A stretch of DNA of 44,752 nucleotides from the NCBI GenBank assembly GCA_034687125.1, contig JAQGBZ010000464.1, positions 1 to 44,752 on the forward strand. The letters are read 5' to 3'. Under the pieces are notes generated by a model. It ran no database searches. It was not told where the DNA came from and saw nothing but the letters and a program-made list of their open reading frames with translations. Source of the stretch: Neelides folsomi (lineage: Eukaryota; Arthropoda; Collembola; Neelipleona; Neelidae). A program made the position numbers and the translations under genes. This document shows positions 1-11,800 of the stretch, one piece after another; position 1 is the first letter of the stretch, and each line of letters begins with the position of its first letter.

Positions 1-1473
1 GATGGTTATTTCATTTTGAGTTTTTCGAAAAATTTGAAATTTTCTGCCGTTTCTATAATTTCATGCCATAGTTTATAATGGTCCAAAGTACATGCAAATG
101 TATTTTTTAAGTAATATTTTAAAATGAAAAATTAATCATTAATATGAAGCAGCATTTCAGCATTTTGTTAGGTAAATTAGAAAAACTTTGGCTGTTAAGC
201 CCATAATTTGCATTCATGTCCTGACGCATTTTCCAACTTTGTACTACAACTTGTAAATACTTGTAATATATGATACTTACGCAGTTTCTTTTGTATATAG
301 GAATTAGGAATATCATATCTGATCATCGTTGTACCACACTAAACGTATTACATAAATATGTACCACACCACTTTACTCATTGATTACATTTAAATTCAAA
401 TTATTTCTCTATAACTAATGCGTATGTATAAAAATTCAAATGTATTTTAATTTCATTTTTCGTCATTTGTGTATTCCTAATGTTTCTTGTTCATTCATTC
501 TACTATAATGTAAGGAGAAGAGTGAGAAGACAAAAAACTGCAAAAAAGTATGAATTTGGGATCTAGGGTGAATTTGGTTCACAAGGACACGTTCCTTTAA
601 TAGGCCACAGGAGATGAGTAGAAGAATTAAAAGAACTTTCACCAGCTTTCTACAACCAAAGCCCCCTAAGACATCTCAAGTTTTCAACATCGCAGTTCAC
701 AAGACCTTCTGCTAAATCTCCTGCCCAACCTTCGAGTATATCTGTACATACATATCATGTTATAAGTTATACCTTCTCTTAAAACTATTCTTATACAGTT
801 AGTATAGGGTTTTCTATATAATGTATGTAGTAGGTAGGTATATTACTTTCTGTTTTGCTTTCTAAAGAATATATGAAGGAGAGAAATATATTGCGGGTGA
901 GTAAAAGGGGAATTTGAACTTGATCGTGTCAAAAGTTTAGCTGGTGCGGAGTGGTATATAATCTTCCCTAATCTCAATTAAACCCCTTTTTACTACGTAT
1001 GGAGTTGTAAAAAGTCTTTCATGCGGCGAGGACGTCACTCACAATAGAAAAAACCAATTCGCACATGCTATTCCCCTAAGCCGAATGATATCTCACTCCT
1101 AATTTCCAGAGTTCACAATGCTTACAGTCATTGCTTGATTGAACCAAACTTCCAAAGATAATCAGCCCAAACACGAGAAAATTCTAATTGGCCAAATGGT
1201 AAAAGTAACTTTTAATACAAGTCGAATTGGACAAATGAAATTGTAATTAAACAACTAGCAAATTTTAAGTTTTAATTGACAATCAATTTAATTGTCTCAA
1301 TATTTCAATAAAATACAAAAATATGTTCAAATCAACGAATTGAGATTTTAAATATAAATTATAAAATTTAGACAAAGATTGACTCGACTTGTTTGCATTG
1401 AGTTGGTTAAATAGCAAGATAATTAGAACGATTTTTAATCATGCTTAGTTAGGATTACTAAAAAATCATAAAA
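1..1473. other. Intergenic AT-rich sequence, no gene seen
   Basis: I see no coding exon here. The open frames are short, have no splice-consistent partners and show no protein-like composition. A 10-nt motif (TGTACCACAC) occurs twice, at about 330 and 359. The stretch lies downstream of the 3' end of the minus-strand tetraspan gene that ends at 1474 and probably includes its 3' UTR. Confidence 0.5.
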
Positions 1474-2766
1474 TTATTCTTTTATGATCGCGAAGGAATC
1501 TTCTGCAGTTAAAGGGGCAGTTATCGGAGTTGTGAATTCCTCAGTTTCGGGTTCTTCAATTTCGTCAGGATTTTTGGTTTCTTCTTGGGGTTCAATTGCT
1601 TTCTCTGGTTCAGCGATTCTCAGCTTTTTATCCTTTTCTTTAAGATTTTTCAAGAGCATGTGAGCCGTCACGATGGAATCGTAGGTTGACCAAATGTCAC
1701 CCAAAATGAAAATCAAGTCCAGAATAAGGAAAGGGACCACAATGACCTCGAGCATCATGAAAGTGATAATAGTTCCTGATTGAAATAAATTTGTGCTCTA
1801 TTGAGCTATTTAATATTATTTGTAATAATTTAAGAATTAAATTGATGTCATACCATTCATTAAGGTGAAAGTGATAACTTGAACCACACAGAAAAATATG
1901 ACCATCCAAATCCCCCTAACGTTTTTCTACATAAATCAGAATAACACAATTAAACTTCATTTAATTATACAACATATTTAAATTATATACATAATATTGA
2001 AAAAATTATAATAATTCGGTTATTCGGGTTTTGTGGTAACGGCGGAAATGAGAATATTTGAGTAAGTTGAAGTTGGGAAAAGAAACCTTGTGGGCATTGT
2101 CTTCTTTTTTGAAGATTCTGCCAGCCTTGAGGAGATACCATCCAGAAATGAATTCAGCCACGCACCAAACAATAATTACTGCATACATACCATTATGAAA
2201 ATTTAACTTAAAAATATAAGCTAAGTATTATTAAAGAATGTTACTTATGCTTATGATTATGAAAAAGGGTTCGAATGATTAATTAGTAATTACCTGAAAA
2301 CAATGCGAGTCTTATGTTTAAAACTTGAGATAGAGTTAATTTTGAAACTCCGGGTTCAAAGCTTTCAGCGATCGAATTATAACTCGTTTTGGTGTAAACA
2401 ATAAAACCAATACAAGCACAGACTTTGATTATGGCCTGTAATAAATGTCGAGAAATTTTAATTCATCATATAATATTAACGTTCTATATTGCAAATAGTC
2501 ATATATTTCAATTACATACATGCACCCATTTGAATAATGTTATGTATTACTGTATTATCCTTATACATGTAATTTAATTGGAGAGTTGAGATTCAAAATA
2601 TTTTAAGTCTTTAACTTACCCAAATCATTGTAAAGATCGCCACCGGCGGTGGACTTGAATAAGTCGATATACAATGACCTGATTTACACTTCTCTTTCGA
2701 ACACTTACACATTGCTATCAATTTATTAACTCGCCGAATTAAACCAAATAAACTAAAGAATTTCAT
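1474..2766 (-). CDS. Tetraspan membrane protein, five exons (LAPTM/pasiflora-like family, tentative)
   Basis: Seen: five exons on the minus strand, 2766-2620, 2435-2294, 2178-2087, 1926-1854 and 1775-1474. All junctions are GT-AG, with intron phases 0, 1, 0, 1, and they give an uninterrupted 251-residue protein. The ATG at 2764-2766 follows an in-frame TAA nine bases upstream, which fixes the 5' end if translation starts here. The protein has a Cys-rich basic N-terminus (CKCSKEKCKSGHC, about residues 20-32) and four hydrophobic segments near residues 42-64, 92-113, 131-151 and 155-178. It ends in a very acidic Glu/Pro-rich tail (about 185-251). Known: a Cys cluster before TM1 and four TMs are typical of LAPTM-type and arthropod pasiflora-like tetraspans of endolysosomes or junctions. 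Inference: this gene belongs to that broad group; the role is unknown. It is a paralogue of the gene at 5017-6039, sharing intron positions and phases. A retrotransposon remnant ends about 50 bp upstream of the start codon. Confidence 0.8.
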
Positions 2767-2818
2767 AAACAATTAGATCATAAAAACTAATAATAATATT
2801 CTATCATATAAAATATTT

Positions 2819-4025
2819 TCAGTTCTTTAGAATGAAAAGGCTGTGATGGGAATTTAAAATTCTGAGACGTGACGATAACAACTTGAGTATTTCTATTTTC
2901 GCATCAAGTGAGTCTATTAAGGGTGAACTCAAAAGTTCTAACTGCTCCAATGGAGTAAAGGTAATTCCGGAGATGCATTCTTCTAATCTTGATGTCGAAT
3001 CAATCCAAGTATTAATATTCTCATGGTTTAAAAGTACAGCCTCGCATTTTTTAAGAAATTCAATTCCAAGCCATATTCTTCGGAAGAGCATTTAATCGTT
3101 TGGATATCCGAAATGATGTCTTCCAAATACCATACGTTTAACTTTGATCTAAGTGATGTGATGACCTGATGGATTGTTGTGCGAAAAGAAGGCTTCCTAA
3201 TGGATCACCCTGTTGACATCCATCTTTAAGGTGTTGTGGTCTTAGTCCATCGACTCCTCCTGCTGAACCATTTGGGAATGATGTGACGGCGCGTCGGAAT
3301 TCCGTTTCTGTCACATTTGGAATCATTAAAGACGCCGTTACTGGCAATGGAGGGAAATTTAACTCTTCCTCTTTCTTTCCCGCCAGGTGTTTTGATTCCA
3401 ACACGGCGCGCGTCTCTTCTGAGTTGGGTGCGACGGCGTCAGTCGATGCGAGGAGGCGCACGGAAATGTCCCCGTCGTTGATTTTTGCCTCCACACGTTG
3501 TTTGAGTGCGGCGTTTCCTCCTTGTGTTTGTCGTTGGCGTGATTTGGCGCGCATGGCGTCAACACACGCGGCGTCGTCTCCTCTTCCTATTGTTTCCCCG
3601 CCGGAGATGTTCTTGATCTTTGTTGCCAATGAGATCTTCTCCGTGTTGTTGGTGTGGAGCGTTGTGTAGGCAAAGTTGAGGAGGTTTTCCCATGATCCCA
3701 TAGTGTTTTCTCCTGCACACTTCTCGGCAAGAACGCTGACGTGATCTGCAGCTGTGCTCCTTGCTCCTTTAGGGATTCTTGGAAGGATCCTCAACGTTCC
3801 CTTCCTCTTGATGAGGGAATCGAAGAAAGTCGAGTCCAATCCTTTGTCGCCTGGAGTTGGTTGATTCCCTTTGTGCTCTCTTCCGTGGTGAATTTTGAGT
3901 CCATGGAGGCTGGGAAAAGATTTTGAACATTCTCCGCATTCATTTGGCATTTTTCGTGGAGGTCAAAGGTCAAACCGGAGCTGAAAAAGAGGCAAAAAAT
4001 TTGAGGAGCCCGAAAAAAGGGCGTC
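2819..4025 (-). mobile_element. Decayed non-LTR retrotransposon remnant (C2H2 finger + reverse transcriptase)
   Basis: Seen: on the minus strand a 270-codon frame (3950-3138) starts with a C2H2 finger (C-x2-C-x12-H-x4-H, about residues 5-26). It reaches a reverse-transcriptase entry motif (GSAGGVDGLRPQHLKD) and then passes directly into the later RT block GCQQGDPLGSLLFA. The reading frame shifts at about 3165-3180. The next frame holds the block around the YxDD box, here WYLED rather than the canonical xDD. A second shift in an A-run near 3055-3063 leads into the RT C-terminal (thumb-side) block at about 3060-2822. Known: this order is that of R2/NeSL-like LINEs with N-terminal zinc fingers. 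The segment is visibly richer in G+C and CpG than its surroundings. Inference: it is a dead copy. The palm segment between the entry motif and the QGDP block, including the first catalytic Asp motif, is deleted, and the endonuclease end is missing. The outer borders are approximate, judged from the composition change. Confidence 0.85.
3138..3950 (-). pseudogene. Retrotransposon ORF fragment: C2H2 finger fused to truncated RT
   Basis: This is the open part of the element described at 2819-4025: 270 codons from the ATG at 3948-3950. Residues about 5-26 form one C2H2 zinc finger. The middle is charged and low in recognisable motifs. Residues about 215-240 carry the RT entry motif, and 242-256 the QGDP block. 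The frame then runs out of register with the remaining RT sequence, so the last 13 or so residues are an artefact of the frameshift. The frame stays open across the internal deletion, probably because the deletion happened to be in frame. I do not see evidence of domestication. Confidence 0.7.
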
Positions 4026-5016
4026 CTCTCTCTTTTAAATAATAAATTGAATAAATAAAGAATATAGATTACAATCATAATTTCATAATACTACCAAAAT
4101 CGATATATTTTAGCATAATGATGATACTTGTTAGAAATATTAAATGACATGCCTTTCAGTACATCAAAGAGCCATAAGTTTATTCCATTTTGCCCAAACA
4201 TTACATATATTTATAATAGTTTCATATATTACAAGCATACTTTTAGGTTCGAAGATTAATAATTTTTAATGTTAGGTATGTTAAAATGGTATATGATTTT
4301 ATTGATATGATTTATTGATCAGTATTATTTCAAATGTTGACGTTATTAAGGGAAAATTGAAAATTTTAAGCTGAAATTTAAAAAAGTGGATTTTCTTGAG
4401 ACCTGTTATCTTTATCTGTGTCCACTATATACATTTATTTTTCCATTTGATTTGCACATTTCTAGAACGTTGTAACGTTTTATGTCATTTAATGTTCATT
4501 AACAATTAGTAGAATTTTACTAAGATTTTGATTAAATGGAAAAAGAAAATTACAGTAATATCGATTAGTGTCCGGAAAAATCTAGATTAAATGATGTATG
4601 CGATGCCACATCCGATGACGACATTGATTGCAGTTGAATTCTGTAAATGAACTTTGTAATTTTAAACGTTCAAATAAAAAAATTAAGAATGGCTAAACTA
4701 TAGTATAAAAATTTGGCACTAACATTAAGCAGATTTTCCTTTTATGTATGCAATACGTATTGTAATATGAAACATAATAACACGTTTTTAATCAACATTT
4801 TCACTTGTCTTCAAAAGAATATTTTATTGGAAGTAGCATAATTTCATAATTTATAATATTACCATAATTTAAAAATAATTGTTTTAATCAATTTAGGTAA
4901 TTGTTGACAAGAATTTTGATATTTTGATACATACTTATTTTTGGTGTCAAATATTAATTGTACAAATTATATATTTATTTTTAGTAAAATGTAAGTGGTG
5001 AATCTGAGATGATTTC
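4026..5016. other. Intergenic AT-rich sequence, no gene seen
   Basis: I find no supported exon, RNA gene or clear repeat. The stretch lies between the 5' side of the retrotransposon remnant and the 3' end of the tetraspan gene ending at 5017. The latter's 3' UTR should fall in its right-hand part. Confidence 0.5.
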
Positions 5017-6039
5017 TTAGACGTCATTTTTACTAAGCTTTTTGATTCTGATGTTACTTCTGCTATTGGTTTCTTGGAGCATTTCCGGGTTAGATGTTTT
5101 CTTCTCTTGAATTACTTCGCTTTCGCTTGGTTTGGAATTCGTTTGAATGTCTTCGTAAATTGGCGGCGGAGGCCCTTGAGGTGCAACTGAGTTGAATTTT
5201 TGTTTACCATCTCCCAACCTTTTCCCTTCAAGTTCGCCCTTGAAGGCGACAGCAACTATCAAGAAATATACATGCAGGAGAGGGACGATCAGAGAACCTA
5301 AATATTCATCACAAAATAAGGTTTTACAATTTTAATAGCAGATATTATAACAATGTATGTACATATCATTATATATCAAGAACATTTTAATAGAGTGTTA
5401 ATTACCTAAAGATAAAACCATCAAAGCAATTTGCCCGCCTATGAAAACTTTAATCATCCAAATATTCTCCTTTCCTTGCTGTATTAAATGTCAAAATGTT
5501 CATTCGGTTATTTAAATAATAAATCTCATTATGCCTGTATTTGAAATTGAATTTTATTGGTAATTAGTAATTATTGGTCATCTTTCACTTACACTATTTG
5601 ATGCAAAAATCATCAAGCCTCCCGAAGCGCTTGAACACAAACATACAAGTACAGCAGCTAAATGTGCGAATAATTATATTGTTCAACTATATTTCATATT
5701 AATTAAAAAAGTGTTATTTGAATCAAACTCACTTCCAAATATGGTAACTGCGATAATGTCAATATTAGTGTTAATTTCGCAATGCATTTTTCCTGTTGAC
5801 CATGCAATACAAAACATGAATATAATGCCACCCCAAGGGATGATATACAAAATGGCCTATAAACCAATTGCAATGATAATTTCAAATTGAATAAGCAATT
5901 TTAAGAAAATGAGTAAATAATATATTCCATTTACGAACTTATAATCAATATTCCATACAAGGACAACTGTGGCGATACCGACTAGTAGTGCCCCTTTCCT
6001 GGTTGTCATGCAGCTCCCACATGGATGCTGGATACACAT
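5017..6039 (-). CDS. LAPTM-like tetraspan membrane protein with PPxY motif, five exons
   Basis: Seen: minus-strand exons 6039-5935, 5856-5733, 5657-5593, 5478-5406 and 5297-5017. Junctions are GT-AG with phases 0, 1, 0, 1, giving 215 residues. An in-frame TAG lies four codons before the ATG. The N-terminus MCIQHPCGSC followed by MTTRKG and a hydrophobic run resembles the CC-x-C-(x)-RTG entrance of LAPTM proteins. Hydrophobic segments lie at about 15-31, 36-55, 68-95, 105-125 and 127-142, so four or five membrane passes. The cytosolic tail has PPPPIYED at about residue 163. Known: LAPTM proteins are endolysosomal tetraspans whose tail PPxY motifs recruit Nedd4-type WW-domain ubiquitin ligases. 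Inference: endosomal sorting through PPxY is plausible here. Exon 4 is 73 bp, the same length as exon 4 of the gene at 1474-2766; exon 3 is 65 bp, the same as exon 3 of the gene at 42247-43720. Confidence 0.8.
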
Positions 6040-7434
6040 GGTCCAAGTCTAATTAAGATTATTTCTATTTCTATTCAATTAAAAAATTAACACAAAAAAT
6101 AAATCATTTTTAAATCATTTTTAGCTCACACCTTATAATCGTATTTGGAAATTTACATCTTCTTGTCAACAACTTTAAATAATTTGAATTTATCATTCTC
6201 CTTCTTCAACAATATTTAAATCTGCCACTCTGCTTAATTTAACACTTATTTAACACAACTAATTTAACCTTTTACATTTAAACCAATTATTGATTAATAT
6301 AGTATTCATTCCATCCATGAATAATTACTTTGGAAAATTTAGCCACATTGTGAGTTCAATTCAAAGTGTGGCGACAAAAGTGTTGTGAAAATGTTCTATT
6401 GTTTTAAGTCTCGTCTCAATATTTCTTCCATTGTTCTCTGGCGGTTGGAGTTGATTTTAAGTTTCACCTCTTTGTCCCTTCACTTCCACAACTTCCACAA
6501 ATTGTCAACTATTGAAGTTTAAAGTCTCGAGAGCTTTCGAGGATCTCTCTACTTAAAATAAACATTTTCCAGGACAATGCGTCAATTGGGCTAGAAACCA
6601 TTGTGAAGTAAATTGGACTAAATGCCAAAATTCATCCATGAAGAATTATTTAATTTATAGAAAATTGTTGTCCTTACCACACTATTCATAAATATGACAA
6701 TTGCATCAGTAGTATAATATTTAATATACTTATAGACTCGAACATTTATGGTATTTTTAGCATACTTACTTTAATTAGACTTATTGAATACAATACATAT
6801 TATGTAAAAGCGTATCTTTCCAAATTGGAATAAATGCCAACCTTTGAATATCTCTAACAAAGTTTAGTTATCTTTGGCTTCTTCGGGTGAATTGAATTGA
6901 AAGAGAGGATTAAGGCTGGGGATGAAAAAGAGAATTTAAAATCGAAAGTGAGTTTATCTCTCAATTTTACCCTTTTCCTTTTCACGTACAAATACATATT
7001 GGGAAATTGAGACGGAGGAGAATAAATTTGTGAAATGGAGATAATTTATTCTTTATTGTTTTCCATTCAACTGGGTGGATGCGGCTTTTCTTCTCTTGAC
7101 GTCACTCAACCCTAAACCGCCCATAATTTTCCACTGTATAAATTTCCAATTTAAACTCTCCCCGAAGAAGTGACGAATCAATTTGAATGAAATATTTATA
7201 CAAATTACCTCTAATTCTTAAGTGTTAACATTTCAATTCAGTTTTACAATCATCCAATTATTGCCGTTTATGTAAACTTTTGTAACAATTGAATATTTAT
7301 TTATTTACTAAAAATTCCTTAATTTAAGTTTTTGATCTTTAATTTGTGAACGACATATATATAATAAATACATAATTGTTTAGCACATTTATAGTACATT
7401 TTTAGTAACTGTTTAAAGATTTATTTTGTAGATT
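6040..7434. other. Intergenic sequence, putative upstream region of the PPxY tetraspan gene
   Basis: No exon is supported. The region should hold the 5' UTR and promoter of the minus-strand gene starting at 6039, and the 3' UTR of the gustatory receptor ending at 7435. A full CRE octamer TGACGTCA is at 7097-7104. An AATAAA on the minus strand (7425-7420) sits about 10 nt beyond the gustatory-receptor stop and could be its polyadenylation signal, though such hexamers are common in DNA this AT-rich. Confidence 0.45.
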
Positions 7435-8845
7435 TTAATTGTTCTTTTCCATTATCTGGGTGAGGACAAGTAAATAAGTTATCAAAATGCTTGTAAAAGC
7501 AATCAAAGTGCTTTTCCTCACGCACTGCGCTCCCCAAATGGTGAAAGAAGGCGCAGCTCCGGCCAAATGGCTTGACAAACTCAAATGAACTTGGATAGGA
7601 AAATAAGCAGCAAATTCATCATTTGTCAAAATTTCCTCTTTTTGCAATCCGCCAGCGACTAAATGATGAGCGAGGAATAAGTTGAATTCCGTCGATTCGT
7701 TGGGAACGGATCCTAAAATCAAAATGAATAATACAAAGCGAGCTAAAACGTGGAAATCGTTGAAGCCGATGACGACAACTTCGCTCAGAGAGAAATGGGC
7801 AAAGTTCCGGATGAACAGAGAAGTTGAGGCAGAGACGAAGAAAAGATTTTCCAACATGTAAACCGCCGTTAAAGGGCGAATCACTTCGTCTAATTCCCGT
7901 ACAACGCGCCAAATTCGACTTTGCATTTGCAAATGAGCGCAAATATTTGAATATCTATTAGTTGAAGCGCCATCATTTCTCATTGTCCTGTATAATTATT
8001 AATGGTTATTAAAATCATTAACTAATAAGTCACAGTAAAATTGAATTAATTTATTTATCATTAAATATAAATTAAAAAATGAATAAGGATTACTTGTTGT
8101 CTATTGCCAATGTAAGTGATTTGAGAGTTTGAGAAATTCCATGTGCAACTCCCATTGTAACAAATTCATAAAGTTGACAAGTCGCCCACATTAAAGATAC
8201 AATCATAACTTGAATTAAACTGCTGATTAATTTAAATATACAAGAAATCTCATTTGAATCATTTGCCAATGGTTGACCATGAATGGAAAAGGTATAATTT
8301 GAATTCCCGCCAATTGAAGTTATATAAGTTGGAAAATGTGGGAAATACCAACAGTGAATTCCAACCGAAATAACTGAAGAACTCAAAAACATCAACACAG
8401 ACCATTGTTGCAATTTCAAAAATCGTTCAGTTTTTTTATTCACCAAATGAATGCCGAAATCTTCAAATAACTTTTTTTCTAGTTCTTGTATGCTTATTAA
8501 GAAATGGCTGAGTCGTTGAGAGTTTTTTTGGATAGAGAAATTCAACATGGCCGAAAGCGGTAAAATTGAAATTGAAAACCAGGCAAAGACAGAAACGAGC
8601 GTCGTTGGTTCATAAATGGTTAACCCAAGGCTCAATTTGTAAAAGGAAAAGACAAAGGCGAAAATCAACAAACTTTTTGAAATGGCAATTACGCTCCAAT
8701 GACAAAATAACGAGAAAATTATGCACGATTTCTGTTTTTCAATATTTCCAATCGAGAAATCGCTCGTTAAAATTCCAAGTCGATATGCTAACTTTAAAAT
8801 TGGCTTCAATATTTCAATAATTCCGAATTCTCCTTTATTACTCAT
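7435..8845 (-). CDS. Insect-type gustatory receptor (seven-TM chemoreceptor), two exons
   Basis: Seen: exon 1 is 8845-8094 and exon 2 is 7987-7435, joined by a 106-bp GT-AG intron in phase 2, giving 434 residues. The ATG follows an in-frame TGA closely. The protein has many hydrophobic segments and a conserved-looking C-terminus with ITYLLVLTQ just before the stop. Known: the TYxxxxxQ motif at the end of TM7 marks arthropod gustatory receptors (7tm_7), which are inverted-topology ligand-gated channels; 350-450 residues is the usual length. Two N-glycosylation sequons (NYT and NDS, about residues 184-198) lie in a predicted loop. Inference: a full-length, probably functional Gr. The ligand cannot be told from sequence, and it is not obviously a sugar or CO2 receptor. 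No second Gr copy lies nearby in the window. Confidence 0.85.
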
Positions 8846-11800
8846 TTTTCAACTTTGATGCTAATAATATTAATTTTATTTATAATTATGTAAAAAAAAG
8901 TTTATTTATTTAGCAATTTTCGTATAATTTGCTCTTGCTTAAAAGAAAAGTAAATTGTGAAAGTTTTGGGGGATCTTTAACAAGTTTTTCTTTTTCTTTT
9001 ACTTTTATTGAGCTTTGTTTACTTTAATTTTTCCTTTCTCAGGAAATTGTACTTCTATTTTGATCCTTCTGTTGACGTTTGACATATTCAAATGCATCAT
9101 ATTAATTATTTTATCAATTCTACAAAAACAATTTCATCAATCTTCATTAAATACACATTTCAAATTTATTTGTTTAACGCATAATTTATTATTAAATTCC
9201 ATTAAAAATCTATATTACACATATTAAGTATTTTTAATTAATTTTTTAATATTAGGTAATAAATTAAATATTTTAATTGGATTTTATTTATATTTTAAGT
9301 AGGTCATACAATGAAACAAATTAGGAAAACAATTTATAAGCTTAAAGAAAGACTTTCTATCTTACTTATTACAGTATAATACTTATTTGAAAAACAAGCC
9401 AAATATTAAATAGAGAACTTTTTCGCTAAAAGATTATTTTCATCTTTGTTGAAAGAAAGATATTCTTAAATGATTGGACAAGGACAAAGCGAGGGTTTAA
9501 AATGGAGTTATTATTCACTCATTTCCATCTTGCTCTTTTTCTCCAAAATCCCCAGCCGCCTTTACCTTATTTTCCTTCAGGATAAACTACCGATGAAAAT
9601 CTCTTTCTCGAATTTGTATAATCCGTTAAAACTCCAAACCAGATTCTTCTTATAATATCTCGCAATTTCATATTTTTCTCCTTATTTATAATATATATCC
9701 TCTATAACTAACAGCGTGTAATAATAATATACCTAGAATCTCAAGTTGGCTTTTTAGATTTATAGGGAAAATTCCTTAACAAAGAAAAATTGTTATTTCC
9801 CAAGGCACAGATTCTGGGTGTATTTTATTACTCTGGGATATCTAATACGACTGTTGAGATCCCCATCAGTTTTAAACGTGCGGGATCAGAGATCAGAGGA
9901 ATTTCTTCAAATTGTTTCTCATGTCTCTTGTAATTCTGAAATTATGTTTACAATTTCTCTGAAATAAAATAAAAATCTTATTTTTATACAAACATTTGTT
10001 TTTAAATTAAATGACTATTTTGTTTTTTATAGAAATTAATTTTATTTACTCGATGATAAATTCAATCAATGATTAAATGATCAAGGTTAAAAATGCAATT
10101 TGAAAGTGGGCCATGTGGATGTGAAATAAATCCATTATAGATTTTACAATTAGGGAAACTCTCTATCTTCCCTAACTGCACAACTTTTCTATCATAACTT
10201 ATCTTTGTGAGAAGGTTGAGTGTGGAAATGGCGAACTTCGTCATTTTATTGTTAATTGCTCTCTTTTTATTGCCCATTTAATCCAATCTTAATGACCAAA
10301 ACCCCTATAATGTTTTACCATTATTAACGGCAGATGTGGTTAAAAATTCTTAAATACTCATACAATATTCCTCTTGAAATTGTTACATTGGATTCAAAAT
10401 TGTTTGCTGACAGGAACATATTTTTATGGATTACATTATCATAAATATTAATATTTATTAAAACTAATTTGGTTTTTATAATCAATATTCTCAGCTTTAT
10501 GAGAATGGGTGAATTCAGAAAAACAATTCCAAAAATGTCGGAAACGCGAAATGAAACGAAGAGACTTCAGACGCTTTCACTTTCGAGAGGCTTTAGGTCG
10601 AAAAGTAAGAGAAATTGGGGGAGTCAAAAGAGATTCATTTAAGGGTTGATTGAAATCGAAAAGAATTTCATATAGTTCAACTACTGATACGTTCAAATTT
10701 AGACTTTATAGATATTACGTATTATATTACATGAAATACTGGTACATACTAATACTTATATCTTTTGAAATACATAGGTATATATATAATACATATACTT
10801 ACTCTATATGTTACAGTGTATGATATTATATATAAAAATGATTGAATATAAGATACATTTATTATATTTATTAGCACTTAAATATAAATTAATCTAAATG
10901 AGTAATATCCAAATCATATGGTACATCTGTAATACATATGAATGGTTAAATATGTTTTATATTCTAGATATGATATTATTCTGTTATACTATACAATATA
11001 AATATGACATCAAATGTGTAAGTTCGTTATATGAGTATATGAGAGTTGAAGAAATTGAAGTGAATTATTAAAGGGGGGATGAGGACCAATATGAGAATTC
11101 ATTCAAGAGCTTACGTCTTCACTTTTCCCATCCCCATCTTTATGAAAAAGAAGGTCAAAAGGCTTTTCCCTCCGCCCACAAAACTTTTTCCATAAATCTT
11201 TCAATATTTAACCATAAAATGCATAAGTTTAAGTTTAACTTTTAGTCTTAAAGATGGAAAACATTATGGAATATTTACGATAAGTCGACCAAATACTTTT
11301 AATAAATGCATCTAAATGGACGTCAAAAGCGGACTATCTGGAAAAAAACCTTTTGATTCTCGATTTCATAAATGTTAATTCCTCCCAAGAGTTCCAATTT
11401 CCTTTCAAACTTTCATATTTATCGAAAAGAAAAAACTTATCAAAGTTTTAAAAGCCTATTGATGATCATTTTATTTCAACTTTTGCATATTATATTCCTT
11501 CTATGAAAAGAATAAAAACTTGATAAAGGACAAATACATCAAAAAGGATGTTGTGGTTGTTTGGTTTACAAGTTTATATCGGCTTTTGACAAAGTTTATG
11601 GATCGGAGGAAATAAGTTAACCCCGATATTATTAGAAAAACTGCTAAGAGCTTGTGAAATTGTGAGTTGGGAAAGTTTGGAAGAAATCGGAATTTGGATT
11701 GAAGCCTAAAAGTGGAAAGGACAAAAAGTCCGCCCACGCACTCGAAAAGGGCCAAGAAGGAAAAGTTGAATCTCTCGCCTTTGGATGTCTTCAAGGAGGG

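Noticed and set aside
1697..1909. 70-codon minus-strand frame across two tetraspan exons
   Set aside because: It reads through a GT-AG intron in the wrong phase; the spliced model explains the sequence better.
3138..3950. Domesticated zinc-finger host gene
   Set aside because: The finger is followed by RT motifs and the adjacent frames contain further decayed RT blocks, so a dead retrotransposon explains it.
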